64,000 nt of DNA, taken from NCBI RefSeq assembly GCF_022919115.1, contig NZ_CP095072.1, positions 3,348,001 through 3,412,000 of the forward strand, in the 5' to 3' direction. The DNA comes from Gracilibacillus caseinilyticus (lineage in GTDB: Bacteria; Bacillota; Bacilli; Bacillales; Amphibacillaceae). The position numbers and the translations under genes were made by a program. This document shows positions 8,391 through 17,598 of this stretch, in pieces (position 1 is the stretch's first letter; every line of letters starts with the position of its first letter). The notes under the pieces were generated by a model, which worked only from the letters and a program-made list of their open reading frames with translations, made no database searches and was not told the DNA's origin.

Positions 8391-9119
8391 ATGCCGAACC
8401 ATTACCAAGTGAAGTTAGAAAGCTTTGAAGGCCCTTTAGATTTACTCTTACACTTAATTAATAAATATGAAATCGATATATATGATATTCCAGTGGCTGA
8501 AATCACTTCTCAATATATGGTGTATATACATACTATGCAGCAGTTAGAATTGGATATTGCTAGTGAGTATCTGGTGATGGCTGCTACCTTGCTAGAGATC
8601 AAGAGTAAATTACTTCTCCCTAACCCCTCGATAGAAATTGAGGAAGAATATGAAGAAGATCCTCGTGAAGAATTAATGCGACGTTTAATAGAATATCGAA
8701 AATATAAAGAAGCTGCAGAGCATCTGAAGGATCGAGAAGTAGAACAGAGTCAGGTTCATACAAGACCTCCAATGCAATTTGAAGAAGAAGACCGTCAATT
8801 ACCGGAAGGCGCTGCGAATATCTATGATATGATTGAAGCAATAGGTAAAGTGTTGGAGCGAAAGAAATGGAACCGGCCATTGGAGACATCCGTTCAGCGT
8901 CAGGAAATACCTATTGAACAGCGGATGGAAGAAATCATGGAGACAATCGATCAGGTAAATAAGCCGATTTCGTTTTTTGAATTGTTTCCCAGTAAAACAA
9001 GAACATACATCGTCGCAACCTTTATTGCGATTTTAGAGTTAATGAAACAAAAACGAATTCATTGTAAACAAGAGAAAAACCTGGACGAGTTGATCATTTC
9101 TCGTTACGAGTCGCACTGA
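8391..9119 (+). CDS. scpA: Segregation and condensation protein A (kleisin)
   Basis: Kleisin subunit of the Smc-ScpAB condensin that compacts and separates chromosomes. The N-terminal Smc-binding part YQVKLESFEGPLDLLLHLI is unmistakable, and the C-terminal winged helix is around PISFFELFPSKTRTYIVATFIAILELMKQ. ATG at 8391 was chosen because TAGGAG lies upstream and because family members start a few residues before this motif; this gives 242 residues. The stop is 20 bases before scpB, so the two form an operon. Confidence 0.96.
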   Translation: MPNHYQVKLESFEGPLDLLLHLINKYEIDIYDIPVAEITSQYMVYIHTMQQLELDIASEYLVMAATLLEIKSKLLLPNPSIEIEEEYEEDPREELMRRLIEYRKYKEAAEHLKDREVEQSQVHTRPPMQFEEEDRQLPEGAANIYDMIEAIGKVLERKKWNRPLETSVQRQEIPIEQRMEEIMETIDQVNKPISFFELFPSKTRTYIVATFIAILELMKQKRIHCKQEKNLDELIISRYESH

Positions 9120-9139
9120 TGTTGATGGAGGTATAGAAG

Positions 9140-9721
9140 TTGGACATTAATGATATTAAGGCGATATTGGAAGGATTAATTTTCGCTGCTGGAGATGAAG
9201 GAATTCATAAAAAAGAACTAAGGAAGGTTTTGGATCTAGATAAGGATATGGCAGATCACCTGATCAATGAATTAAAGTTCGAATATGAGCATGCCAAACG
9301 GGGAATCATGCTGATGGAGTCACAAGATGTGCTTTTTTTAACAACAAAGCCAGAACATAGCGAATACTATTCTAAGCTGAAAGAGGCTAAGGTACATGCC
9401 AAATTGTCACAAGCTGCCCTGGAAACATTAGCAATTATAGCTTACTTACAACCTATTACACGAACGGAGATAGAGCAAATACGTGGGGTGAAGAGTGAAA
9501 GACCTGTACAAACCTTGACCTCGCGTGCGTTAATAGAAGAGGTGGGAAGGAAGGAAGGGGTTGGACGTCCGATCTTATTCGGTACCACTATTGAGTTTCT
9601 AACGTATTTCGGTTTGAGCTCAATCGATGATTTGCCACCACTGCCAGAAGATATTAATGAATTGGATATCGAACAAGAAGCAGATTTGTTTTTCGATCGT
9701 TTACAGAATATGAGTGATTAA
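9140..9721 (+). CDS. scpB: Segregation and condensation protein B
   Basis: ScpB, a tandem winged-helix protein that dimerises and binds ScpA in the condensin complex. The 193-residue sequence contains LSQAALETLAIIAYLQPITR and EQIRGVKSERPVQTL, the conserved second winged-helix region. It begins with TTG, with GGAGGT seven bases upstream. Pairing with scpA supports the call. A terminator follows at once. Confidence 0.96.
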   Translation: MDINDIKAILEGLIFAAGDEGIHKKELRKVLDLDKDMADHLINELKFEYEHAKRGIMLMESQDVLFLTTKPEHSEYYSKLKEAKVHAKLSQAALETLAIIAYLQPITRTEIEQIRGVKSERPVQTLTSRALIEEVGRKEGVGRPILFGTTIEFLTYFGLSSIDDLPPLPEDINELDIEQEADLFFDRLQNMSD

Positions 9722-9757
9722 CCTTGTAGCATAAATTGTTACAAGGTTAATTTTTTT
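9720..9757 (+). terminator. Terminator after scpB
   Basis: AACCTTGTA pairs with TACAAGGTT (nine bases, perfect), followed by AATTTTTTT. It overlaps the scpB stop. Confidence 0.85.
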
Positions 9758-9758
9758 G

Positions 9759-9786
9759 GCATAAGGGTGGCTTGTCTGCATAAAAT
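9759..9786 (+). promoter_or_regulatory. Possible sigma-E promoter of dacB-spmAB
   Basis: GCATAAG (9759-9765) resembles the -35 KMATATT, and CATAAAAT (9779-9786) the -10 CATACAAT. The spacer is 13 bases, one short of the usual 14-15. The dacB operon is sigma-E dependent in B. subtilis, which is why it is listed. Confidence 0.4.
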
Positions 9787-9824
9787 GTTACAAACGTATC
9801 TGGAAAAGTAGGAAGAGGTGTATC

Positions 9825-10934
9825 ATGCGAAAAATAGGATATTGCATTATTGTCCTCATCAGTATTTTTCAGTTTATACCTGCTCATGTTATGGCGACAA
9901 CTGATATACAGGTATCTGCGCAAAGTGCGATATTAATGGACCAGGAAACAGGCAGAGTATTATTTGAAAAGAATGCGGATGTACCGAGTCTGATTGCAAG
10001 TATTACAAAAATTATGACAGCCATTATAGCAATAGAATCAGGAAAAATGGACGAAAAGGTTAACGTAACTGATAATGCTATTAAAACAGAAGGTTCATCG
10101 ATTTATTTAAAAAAAGAGGATGAAATTAGCTTAGAAGACCTTGTATATGGACTAATGTTACGTTCAGGAAATGATGCAGCTGTCGCGATCAGTGAGTATG
10201 TGGGAGGAAGTGAGGAAGGCTTTGCTTATTTAATGAATGAAAAAGCAAAGTGGATTGGCATGACTAACTCTCATTTTGATAATCCGCATGGCCTTGATTC
10301 CGACACACATTACTCCACTGCGTATGACATGGCATTATTAACGAAGTACGCGATGGATAATGAAGAGTATCAAAAGATATCCGGTACCACCTCCTACAAA
10401 TCATCTTCCCGTGACTACCCTTGGAAGAACAAAAACAAGTTGCTTACGCAGATGTATAAATACAGTAGTGGAGGAAAGACGGGTTATACGAAAGCTGCAG
10501 GGAGAACCTTGGTCTCAACAGCTGAAAAAAATGGACAAACATTAATTATGGTTACATTAGATGCACCAAATGATTGGCAGGATCATATGCGATTATTTGA
10601 ATGGGGGTTTGAAACCTATCCGCTTCAAAATATTCAAGATGAATCTACATTTGAACTTCAACTGGATCAGGATCAACGAATTACAGCGAGTATAGATGAA
10701 ACGATTGATTATCCATTAACGAAAGCAGAAGCGAAAGCAGTAGACTATAAAAATTATTTGAGCGATACAGTCGGGGCTTTCGACCGGATCGGTAAAAGAG
10801 TATTCTATTTGAACGATGAGCCAATTACAACAACAAGTATATACCTGGGAGAGCCCCCTAGTAAGAAAAACTCTAATCTATGGACAAGTATTTGGCAGCA
10901 ATTTCAACATTTTTTAGGTGATCAACGTGATTAA
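9825..10934 (+). CDS. dacB: Sporulation D-alanyl-D-alanine carboxypeptidase DacB
   Basis: Serine DD-carboxypeptidase (PBP5* type) that lowers cross-linking of spore cortex peptidoglycan. A signal peptide ends near HVMATT; the three active-site motifs are SITK at 59-62, SGN at 114-116 and KTG at 218-220, followed by a C-terminal beta domain. 369 residues, normal for DacB. A ribosome-binding site GAAGAGGTG precedes ATG. It is followed by spmA and spmB, as in B. subtilis, where the three act together on cortex and core hydration. The end overlaps the spmA start. Confidence 0.95.
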   Translation: MRKIGYCIIVLISIFQFIPAHVMATTDIQVSAQSAILMDQETGRVLFEKNADVPSLIASITKIMTAIIAIESGKMDEKVNVTDNAIKTEGSSIYLKKEDEISLEDLVYGLMLRSGNDAAVAISEYVGGSEEGFAYLMNEKAKWIGMTNSHFDNPHGLDSDTHYSTAYDMALLTKYAMDNEEYQKISGTTSYKSSSRDYPWKNKNKLLTQMYKYSSGGKTGYTKAAGRTLVSTAEKNGQTLIMVTLDAPNDWQDHMRLFEWGFETYPLQNIQDESTFELQLDQDQRITASIDETIDYPLTKAEAKAVDYKNYLSDTVGAFDRIGKRVFYLNDEPITTTSIYLGEPPSKKNSNLWTSIWQQFQHFLGDQRD

Positions 10935-11505
10935 TGTTATATGGGCATTAATGGCTGTTATTGGCATTGTATATGCAATGTTTAACGGAACGATGGAAGA
11001 AGTGAATCAAGCGCTGTTTGATGGGTCCAGTGAAGCTGTAACACTTGTAATCAGTTTATCCAGTGTCTTGATTTTCTGGCTGGGAATGATGAGAGTGGCA
11101 GAACGTGCAGGTATACTGGAAGCCTTCGCAAAATTAGCACGTCCTATAGTGAGACGGTTGTTTCCCGAAATTCCTGCAGGTCATCCAGCAATGGGTTATA
11201 TCTTAGCTAATTTCTCGGCAAATTTATTTGGTTTAGGGAACGCGGCGACACCAATGGGGATAAAAGCGATGGAAGAAATGAAAAAAATAAGTCAATCGGA
11301 CAGGGCAAGTAATGCAATGATTACATTTCTGGTCATTAATACATCAAGTATAACGTTGATTCCAACGACCGTTATTGCTATTCGGTTACAATATGGTTCC
11401 CAGGCTCCAACAGAAATTGTCGCCAGTACCATATTAGCAACAACGATTACAACTGTTTCAGCCATCTTCATCGATCGATTATTGCGCCGTTCACGAAGCC
11501 ATTAA
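10927..11505 (+). CDS. spmA: Spore maturation protein A
   Basis: Integral membrane protein needed for proper dehydration of the spore core. Nucleoside-recognition (Gate) domain hallmarks are visible, including HPAMGYILANFSANLFGLGNAATPMGIKAMEEM and NTSSITLIPTTVIA, with several hydrophobic helices (quoted in parts of the visible protein). GTG at 10927 was chosen because AGGTGATC precedes it and the B. subtilis protein starts at the matching VNIIW position; GTG at 10918 is an alternative adding three residues. It overlaps the dacB stop by eight bases. Confidence 0.93.
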   Translation: MINVIWALMAVIGIVYAMFNGTMEEVNQALFDGSSEAVTLVISLSSVLIFWLGMMRVAERAGILEAFAKLARPIVRRLFPEIPAGHPAMGYILANFSANLFGLGNAATPMGIKAMEEMKKISQSDRASNAMITFLVINTSSITLIPTTVIAIRLQYGSQAPTEIVASTILATTITTVSAIFIDRLLRRSRSH

Positions 11506-11524
11506 GCTATAGGGGGGGAAAGCC

Positions 11525-12058
11525 GTGGTCGAAGCAATGACAGTCATCAGTATATGGATTGTACCGGTGACAGTTATGTTTATCTTATTAGTAGCAATCA
11601 TCAGAAAAGTACCAGCATATGAAGTGTTTGTGGAAGGTGGGAAAGAAGGGTTAAAAATGTCCGTTTCTCTTCTTCCTTTTTTGTTAGGAATGCTCGTAGC
11701 AATTGCGATTTTAAGAAGTTCTGGTGCGCTAGATGCCTTTATCCAGTTGTTAGAACCTATTCTTGTAAAAGTTGGCATACCGGCAGAAATAGCACCACTT
11801 GCTATCCTGCGTCCGATATCTGGTACTGCAGCATTAAGCGTAACATCGGAGATTATACAAGTGTATGGACCGGATTCTTTTTTGGGAAGATTGGCATCGA
11901 CTATGCAAGGCAGCACAGATACAACTTTCTATATTCTCACTGTCTATTTTGGGGCTGTAGGTATTAAAAAAATGGGAAATGCTTTAAAAATTGGACTGAT
12001 TGCGGATTTTATTGGTATAATAGTATCTGTGATAATAGTGACATGGTTATTCATGTAG
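11525..12058 (+). CDS. spmB: Spore maturation protein B
   Basis: Partner of SpmA and of the same membrane Gate-domain family. The 177-residue protein has about five hydrophobic segments; conserved stretches include GGKEGLKMSVSLLPFLLGML, LRPISGTAALSV and MQGSTDTTFYILTVYFG. GTG start with a strong AGGGGGGGA upstream. The last gene of dacB-spmA-spmB; a hairpin terminator overlaps its stop codon. Confidence 0.94.
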   Translation: MVEAMTVISIWIVPVTVMFILLVAIIRKVPAYEVFVEGGKEGLKMSVSLLPFLLGMLVAIAILRSSGALDAFIQLLEPILVKVGIPAEIAPLAILRPISGTAALSVTSEIIQVYGPDSFLGRLASTMQGSTDTTFYILTVYFGAVGIKKMGNALKIGLIADFIGIIVSVIIVTWLFM

Positions 12059-12090
12059 TAGCGCTAAGGCAAGGTAAGCGCTACTGTTTT
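12057..12090 (+). terminator. Terminator after spmB
   Basis: AGTAGCGCT (12057-12065) pairs perfectly with AGCGCTACT (12077-12085), followed by GTTTTC. It includes the spmB stop codon. Confidence 0.75.
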
Positions 12091-12111
12091 CATTTGGAAG
12101 CAAAAAACTAC

Positions 12112-12275
12112 TTATAGTGCGTATTTAAAAAGGAGGACAAAAAGCGCAAAGGAATTCAAGGCGGCGTAGTTTCGAGTACTGGAATGTATGCTTATTAATA
12201 CATGAGGAACGGAGAAGCATGCCAACGCAGAAATTCACAGCGATTTTTCCCGGACTTTTTGAACGACCTCTTATA
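12112..12275. repeat. Candidate dispersed intergenic repeat (type C)
   Basis: About 165 bases of GC-richer DNA between spmB and rluB with no open frame of note. The left end (AGGAGGACAAAAAG) and the right end read backwards (AGAGGTCGTTCAAAAAG) are imperfect inverted repeats, and the centre holds ATGTAT...ATACAT. I remember elements of this layout as common between genes of Bacillaceae, but only one copy occurs in this window, so the repeat status is from memory. Confidence 0.5.
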
Positions 12276-12304
12276 AATTATAAAAAAGAAAGTGTGTGTA
12301 TATG

Positions 12305-13021
12305 ATGGAACGTCTGCAGAAAGTGATCGCTCAAAGTGGTATAACATCACGCAGGAAAGCGGAGAAACTAATTGAACAAGGCTTAGTAGAAGTGAATGGC
12401 ACAGTTGTAACAGAATTAGGTACAAAGGTATCTTCTGAAGATGAAGTGAAAGTACAAGGTGTACCGATTGAAAAAGAAAAAAAGTTATATTTTCTTTTGT
12501 ACAAGCCACGTGGTGTCATAACGAGTGTGTCGGATGATAAACATCGCAAGACCGTAGCGGACTTTTTTGAACAATATCAAGAGCGTCTGTTCCCAGTAGG
12601 GAGACTTGACTATGATACGTCAGGAATCCTGATCATGACGAATGATGGTGAATTTACGAACTTATTGTTGCATCCAAGTCACCAAATTAATAAAGAATAT
12701 ATTGTAAAGACGCAAGGAATTCCGGATAAAGAAAAATTACAATTATTTAAAAAAGGCATTAAATCAGATGGTGACGTGCTGAAGGCGAAATATGTCAAAG
12801 TAATGTCCGTCGACACCAAAAAGAAAACAGCAATAGTGAAGATCGTGTTGCACCAAGGGAAAAATCGTCAAATCAGAAGAATGTTTGAATGGTTAGGAAC
12901 ACCAGTTCAAAAGCTCAAACGCGAAAAATTTGGCTTTTTGACGTTAGATGGTTTAACAGCAGGTGAACACCGCGAATTAACACCTCAAGAAATTGCCGAG
13001 TTAAAAAAATTAGCTAAATAA
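12305..13021 (+). CDS. rluB: 23S rRNA pseudouridine synthase RluB
   Basis: RsuA-family pseudouridine synthase that modifies 23S rRNA (position 2605 in E. coli numbering). An N-terminal S4 RNA-binding domain begins MERLQKVIAQSGITSRRKAE; the catalytic domain contains the aspartate motif GRLDYDTSGILIMTNDGE and the C-terminal GKNRQIRRMFEWLG. ATG at 12305 matches family starts; ATG at 12302 and GTG at 12296 are alternatives. The ribosome-binding site is weak (GAAAG). In B. subtilis rluB also sits between spmB and resA. Confidence 0.94.
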   Translation: MERLQKVIAQSGITSRRKAEKLIEQGLVEVNGTVVTELGTKVSSEDEVKVQGVPIEKEKKLYFLLYKPRGVITSVSDDKHRKTVADFFEQYQERLFPVGRLDYDTSGILIMTNDGEFTNLLLHPSHQINKEYIVKTQGIPDKEKLQLFKKGIKSDGDVLKAKYVKVMSVDTKKKTAIVKIVLHQGKNRQIRRMFEWLGTPVQKLKREKFGFLTLDGLTAGEHRELTPQEIAELKKLAK

Positions 13022-13087
13022 TTGTTGAATATCTGTCACATTTTCGACATGAAGTAAATGGTACAATGAGCGAAGGGAGTGAGTCGG

Positions 13088-13669
13088 ATGAGTAAGATTG
13101 AACAGGCAAAACAAAACAAGAAATCAAAAAAACGAAATCGTTTTATTTTTCGGACGTCCATCCTGATTGTGTTGTTTGGTGCGCTTCTTTTCGCAGTTGT
13201 TTCCAATTTAACAGCAGAAGAAGACGCTGTTGTAGAAGTGGGTGATCAGGCACCAGATTTTCAATTAGAGCAGATAGCAACAGATGATTCATCAACGATT
13301 CAGTTGTCTGATCTAAGGGGAAAAGGTGTCATGCTGAATTTCTGGGGAACCTGGTGTAAACCATGTGAAAAAGAAATGCCTTACATGGAGCAATTGTACC
13401 CGGAATACAAGGAAAAAGGCGTCGAAATACTTGCGGTGAATTTAGATTCAACGAAGTTACCGGTACAGAATTTCGTCGATCAGTATAACCTTACTTTTCC
13501 TATATTATATGATGAACATACCGAAGTATTAGATACTTATGGAATCAAGCCTATACCGACAACCTATTTCATTGACGAAAATGGTATCGTTGTCGAACGC
13601 GTATTAGGTGGACTGACAGTAGAAAAATTACAAGGGTATCTAGATCAGATAGTTCCAGAAGGATCGTGA
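13088..13669 (+). CDS. resA: Thiol-disulfide oxidoreductase ResA
   Basis: Membrane-anchored extracytoplasmic thioredoxin that reduces apocytochrome c cysteines before haem attachment. A basic N-terminus is followed by one membrane helix (about residues 21-40) and a thioredoxin domain with active site WCKPC (cysteines 90 and 93; CEPC in B. subtilis) and the cis-proline loop IKPIPTTYF. ATG at 13088 has AGGGAG eight bases upstream; GTG at 13079 overlaps that site. First gene of resA-resB-resC-resD. Confidence 0.95.
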   Translation: MSKIEQAKQNKKSKKRNRFIFRTSILIVLFGALLFAVVSNLTAEEDAVVEVGDQAPDFQLEQIATDDSSTIQLSDLRGKGVMLNFWGTWCKPCEKEMPYMEQLYPEYKEKGVEILAVNLDSTKLPVQNFVDQYNLTFPILYDEHTEVLDTYGIKPIPTTYFIDENGIVVERVLGGLTVEKLQGYLDQIVPEGS

Positions 13670-13678
13670 GGGGTTTGA

Positions 13679-15301
13679 ATGAATACATTAAAATGTACTA
13701 CATGTGGTCATGTTAATAACGAAGGGACGACGATTTGCGAAAAATGTGGAAAACCGTTAGATAATGACCAAAATGGAAAGTTATTAAATATGCGCTATGA
13801 TGGAACAGCGATTCGTTCAAAGACGAGAAACCGGTCAATTGTTGATAAGATTTGGAATTTCTTTTCGTCTGTTAAAGTTGGGGTTACCTTAATTGCGATT
13901 ACGCTCGTTGCATCCGCTTTAGGTACGATCTACCCACAGCAGATGTACATTCCACAAAATGTGGATCCTGCTGTTCACTATGAGGATCAGTATGGAATTA
14001 CCGGGCAAATTTACTATCAGTTAGGGTTTCATAACTTATACGGGTCCTGGTGGTACCTTATCCTGGTAGCGCTTATTGGTATTTCTATTTTTATCGTCAG
14101 TATTGACAGAGGTGTGCCGTTATTTAAAGCGTTAAAGAATCAGGCAATAAAACGGCATTTGCACTTTTTGAAAAGACAAAAGTATTTCGTGGAAAACACT
14201 GATGTATCAGAACAAGATAGAACAGCTTTTATTCAAAACTTAAAAAAACATCGTTATAAAATAACGGAAAAGAACGGCCACCTTTTAGCGGAGAAGGGAC
14301 GTTTTTCCCGCTGGGGTCCGTATGTCAATCATTTAGGACTTATTATTTTTCTAATTGGGACGTTATTTCGATTTGTACCGTTTATGTATGTCGATGATTT
14401 TGTGTGGGTTAGAGAAGGGGAAACAGCTGTTATTCCAGGTACAAACCAGCAATATTACATAAAAAATGAAGAGTTTATCTTTGAAACATATGGAGAGTCA
14501 GATGAAGACGATATCTTTCAGGCTGCATTAGATCGAACCAATGGTCCAATACCAAAACACTTTGAAACGAGGGCGACACTTTATGAAAATGTGTCAACAG
14601 ATGTGGTTGGTTCAGAACCAGAGCTGAAGGAGGTTAAAAGCGGTGAAATCATCGTAAATGAACCGATGAAAATCAATGGTCTTGGCCTATATCAGGACAG
14701 TTATCAAATGAACGAATTTCAGACAATGACTTTTAAACTTCATCGAGCGGATGATGAAGAGGAAGAAGCTATTGTTGAATTTACGGTTGATTTAACCGAT
14801 CCTCAGCGAGAATACACATTTGATAATGGGTATACGATAGAGTTAAACAAATATTATCCAGAATATGAACTTAATAATGGACAGCCACGCTCTGTATCGA
14901 ATTATCCACGTAATCCCGGTTTTGTCTTTTTTGTCAAAGGGCCTGATATAGAAGAACAAGAAGCTAGTTTCCTTGCAATTGGACAAAATATTCCTTCTGG
15001 GGATAATCAATATAAGTTAGGTTTAGCAGATTTCACGGTACGTGATGTTAGCGGATTAAATGTAAAGAAAGATTTAACTTTACCAATACTAGGAGTTGGC
15101 GCTTTCATATTTATGATCGGTGTAATCCAAGGGATGTATTGGCAGCATCGCCGAATTTGGATTCATCCGGATGATAATAGTTTATATGTTGCCTGTCATA
15201 CGAATAAGAACTGGTTTGGTTTTACAAGAGAGTTCGAGAAAATGATAAACGAAACCAACCTGAAAATGATTGAGGACCAAGAAACGAAAGAAAAAGAATA
15301 A
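13679..15301 (+). CDS. resB: Cytochrome c biogenesis protein ResB
   Basis: Large component of the system II cytochrome c synthase, which with ResC moves haem across the membrane and attaches it to apocytochromes. The 540 residues begin with a short zinc-ribbon-like segment, cysteines 6, 9, 20 and 23, also present in B. subtilis ResB. Membrane helices follow near IWNFFSSVKVGVTLIAITLV and VNHLGLIIFLIGTLFRF, then a large extracytoplasmic loop and a last helix near LPILGVGAFIFMIGVIQG. It starts nine bases after resA with GAGGGG upstream. Confidence 0.96.
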   Translation: MNTLKCTTCGHVNNEGTTICEKCGKPLDNDQNGKLLNMRYDGTAIRSKTRNRSIVDKIWNFFSSVKVGVTLIAITLVASALGTIYPQQMYIPQNVDPAVHYEDQYGITGQIYYQLGFHNLYGSWWYLILVALIGISIFIVSIDRGVPLFKALKNQAIKRHLHFLKRQKYFVENTDVSEQDRTAFIQNLKKHRYKITEKNGHLLAEKGRFSRWGPYVNHLGLIIFLIGTLFRFVPFMYVDDFVWVREGETAVIPGTNQQYYIKNEEFIFETYGESDEDDIFQAALDRTNGPIPKHFETRATLYENVSTDVVGSEPELKEVKSGEIIVNEPMKINGLGLYQDSYQMNEFQTMTFKLHRADDEEEEAIVEFTVDLTDPQREYTFDNGYTIELNKYYPEYELNNGQPRSVSNYPRNPGFVFFVKGPDIEEQEASFLAIGQNIPSGDNQYKLGLADFTVRDVSGLNVKKDLTLPILGVGAFIFMIGVIQGMYWQHRRIWIHPDDNSLYVACHTNKNWFGFTREFEKMINETNLKMIEDQETKEKE

Positions 15302-15330
15302 CTTCAAAGGGAATGTAAGGAGGAAAAAGC

Positions 15331-16518
15331 ATGGATTTATTGTCGTTAAGCAGCGGCCTGTTATATAGTGCGTTTGTTATTTATTTGATCGCAACAGTAC
15401 TCTTCGCAGCAACGATTAGAGACAAGCGGAAAGAAAAAGAATTCCGGTTCATAAACAAACTCGCGATCGGAGTTACGATATTGGGTTTTGTTGCACAAAT
15501 CGGTTATTTCTTCACGCGTTGGGTAGCCAGTAAGCATGCACCAGTTAGTAATATGTTTGAGTTTGTTACATTTTTTGGTATGATGCTCGTCTTGGCATTT
15601 ATTATCCTGTACTTTATCTATCGTATTGATTTATTAGGATTATTTGCATTACCGATAGCTTTACTGGTTATCGCCTATGCAAGTATGTATCCGAGAGAAA
15701 TATCGCCATTGGTACCTTCCTTAAAGAGTCATTGGCTTTATATCCATGTTACAACAGTTGCGCTAGGGGAAGCGATTCTAGCAGTCAGTTTTATTGCTGG
15801 TATGATCTACCTGATTAGACAGATAGATCAAACAAAATCTACTGCAAGAACCAAGTGGCTCGAAATCATCATGTACTCCATTTTTGCCACTATAGGATTT
15901 GTAATGATTACTACTACTTTTTCAGCAATGGACTATCATGCGTCATTTTCCTATGTTGTTGATGAAAATGAAACAACCTTGGATTATGAATTACCAGCGT
16001 TGTTTGGACCTGGAAACGGAGAGCTATTAACTGAAAATCGAATGGATGCATTATTACAGACACCGGAATGGATGCATGGTGCAGAAGCGCCACGAAAATT
16101 AAACACGTTAGTCTGGTCATTGTTAATTGGATTAGTCTTATATTTATTGGCTAGAATAATATTACGAAAACGAGTAGCTGCGGCAATACAACCTCTTCTT
16201 AGAAAAGCAAATCCTGAATTATTAGATGAGGTTGGTTATCGCGCTATCACCATCGGTTTTCCTGTCTTTACACTTGGTGGATTGATTTTCGCATCCATTT
16301 GGGCACAAGAGGCTTGGAATCGTTATTGGGGATGGGATCCGAAAGAGGTGTGGGCACTCATAACCTGGTTCTTTTATGCTATATTCTTGCATCTCCGTTT
16401 GTCTCGAGGCTGGCATGGTGAGCGATCTGCATGGTTAGCTGTGGTGGGTTTTGCAATAATTATGTTTAACTTAATCGTGGTTAATCTCGTACTAGCTGGT
16501 TTGCATTCTTACGCATAA
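15331..16518 (+). CDS. resC: Cytochrome c biogenesis protein ResC (CcsA type)
   Basis: Polytopic haem-handling protein of system II cytochrome c biogenesis, partner of ResB. About eight membrane helices are visible in 395 residues. The tryptophan-rich WWD haem-binding signature is seen as [20 protein letters not shown], with conserved histidines around SHWLYIHV and [24 protein letters not shown] precedes the start by eight bases. Immediately followed by the response regulator resD after 80 bases. Confidence 0.96.
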   Translation: MDLLSLSSGLLYSAFVIYLIATVLFAATIRDKRKEKEFRFINKLAIGVTILGFVAQIGYFFTRWVASKHAPVSNMFEFVTFFGMMLVLAFIILYFIYRIDLLGLFALPIALLVIAYASMYPREISPLVPSLKSHWLYIHVTTVALGEAILAVSFIAGMIYLIRQIDQTKSTARTKWLEIIMYSIFATIGFVMITTTFSAMDYHASFSYVVDENETTLDYELPALFGPGNGELLTENRMDALLQTPEWMHGAEAPRKLNTLVWSLLIGLVLYLLARIILRKRVAAAIQPLLRKANPELLDEVGYRAITIGFPVFTLGGLIFASIWAQEAWNRYWGWDPKEVWALITWFFYAIFLHLRLSRGWHGERSAWLAVVGFAIIMFNLIVVNLVLAGLHSYA

Positions 16519-16597
16519 CAAGACAGATGAAGGCCATTCATTTGTTAGTTCTGTCATTTACTTATATACTGTAGGTAGTGACAGGGGGGAGGTAAAG

Positions 16598-17317
16598 ATG
16601 GAAACAGAAGGTAACAAAGTATTAGTAGTAGATGATGAGGAAAGAATTCGTCGTTTATTAAAAATGTACCTTGAACGAGAAGGGTATGAGATAGAAGAAG
16701 CAGAAGACGGCGAACAAGCATTAAAATTAGCTTTATCAAATGATTATGATGTCATATTACTCGATTTGATGATGCCTGGCAAAGACGGGCTTGAGGTTTG
16801 TAAAGAAATACGATTGCATAAAGCAACACCGGTTATGATGTTGACGGCAAAAGGTGAAGAGTTAAATCGAATTCACGGCTTTGAAGCTGGTACTGACGAT
16901 TACATTGTCAAGCCTTTTAGTCCACGTGAAGTAGTATTACGTGTTAAAGCGTTATTAAGAAGGTCCTCTGCTTCAACGAATATCAATCAGTCGACTCGCT
17001 CGAAAGACTTGATTGAATTCCAACATCTCCTCATAGATAATGATGCACATCGTGTGCTAGCAGACAATCAAGAGGTAAGTTTAACACCAAAAGAATATGA
17101 ATTACTCTTATTTCTAGCAAAATCACCGGATAAAGTATTCGAACGAGAAGCTTTATTAAAGGAAGTGTGGAAATATGAATTTTTTGGTGATTTACGAACA
17201 GTCGATACTCATGTAAAGCGACTACGTGAAAAATTAAACAAAGTATCTGCAGAAGCGGCAAAAATGATTGTTACTGTATGGGGTGTCGGTTATAAATTTG
17301 AAGTAACAAAACCGTAA
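16598..17317 (+). CDS. resD: Response regulator ResD
   Basis: OmpR/PhoB-family DNA-binding response regulator; in B. subtilis ResD activates respiration and anaerobic genes, including resABC and cytochrome genes. Receiver domain residues: D12, D13, phosphorylated D56 in LLDLMMPGKDG, and the conserved lysine in IVKPFSPRE. The C-terminal winged helix contains LTPKEYELLLFLAKSPD and TVDTHVKRLREKL. 239 residues. The expected adjacent sensor kinase gene resE is absent; the next feature is a cobalamin riboswitch. Confidence 0.94.
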   Translation: METEGNKVLVVDDEERIRRLLKMYLEREGYEIEEAEDGEQALKLALSNDYDVILLDLMMPGKDGLEVCKEIRLHKATPVMMLTAKGEELNRIHGFEAGTDDYIVKPFSPREVVLRVKALLRRSSASTNINQSTRSKDLIEFQHLLIDNDAHRVLADNQEVSLTPKEYELLLFLAKSPDKVFEREALLKEVWKYEFFGDLRTVDTHVKRLREKLNKVSAEAAKMIVTVWGVGYKFEVTKP

Positions 17318-17325
17318 TAGAAGAT

Positions 17326-17490
17326 TGTTTGATGGTGAGTATACTTAATAGGGAATCTGGTGGAAATCCAGAACTGTCCTCGCAACTGTAAGTGCAAACG
17401 AAACAGCAACAACCACTGTACGCAATATTTGATGTATGGGAAGGTGCTGGAGTAGAGTAAAGCACAAAGTCAGGAGACCTGCCATCTGAC
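17326..17490 (+). ncRNA. Cobalamin (B12) riboswitch
   Basis: The conserved parts of the cobalamin aptamer are all present in order: GATGG (17331-17335) and CCATC (17482-17486) form the closing P1 helix; AGGGAA, GGTGGAAATCC, the CGCAACTGT core and the B12 box GTCAGGAGACCTGCC occupy 17350-17484. Adenosylcobalamin-type ligands would lower expression of the two genes downstream. The element sits in the 280-base gap after resD. Confidence 0.93.
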
Positions 17491-17498
17491 ATGTATTC

Positions 17499-17595
17499 AT
17501 GCTTCGGGGATTAAGCATGTAAAGTAGTGTTTTTCCATATATACATACTTGCAAAATGCTTGGATCCTCAAAGAGTTTACTATTGAGGAGAGAAG
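17499..17595 (+). promoter_or_regulatory. Likely expression platform of the B12 riboswitch
   Basis: Two hairpins follow the aptamer. CATGCTT and AAGCATG enclose an eight-base loop (about 17499-17520). Further on CCTCAA (17566-17571) pairs with TTGAGG (17583-17588), the latter containing the GAGG of the ribosome-binding site TTGAGGAG for the GTG start at 17599. Masking of the ribosome-binding site, hence translational control, is the simplest reading; I cannot show which helix competes with it. Confidence 0.5.
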
Positions 17596-17598
17596 AAT

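Noticed and set aside
17271..17554. Minus-strand frames (69-73 codons) over the resD end and B12 leader
   Set aside because: They are antisense to a clear cobalamin aptamer and to resD, with no start signals.
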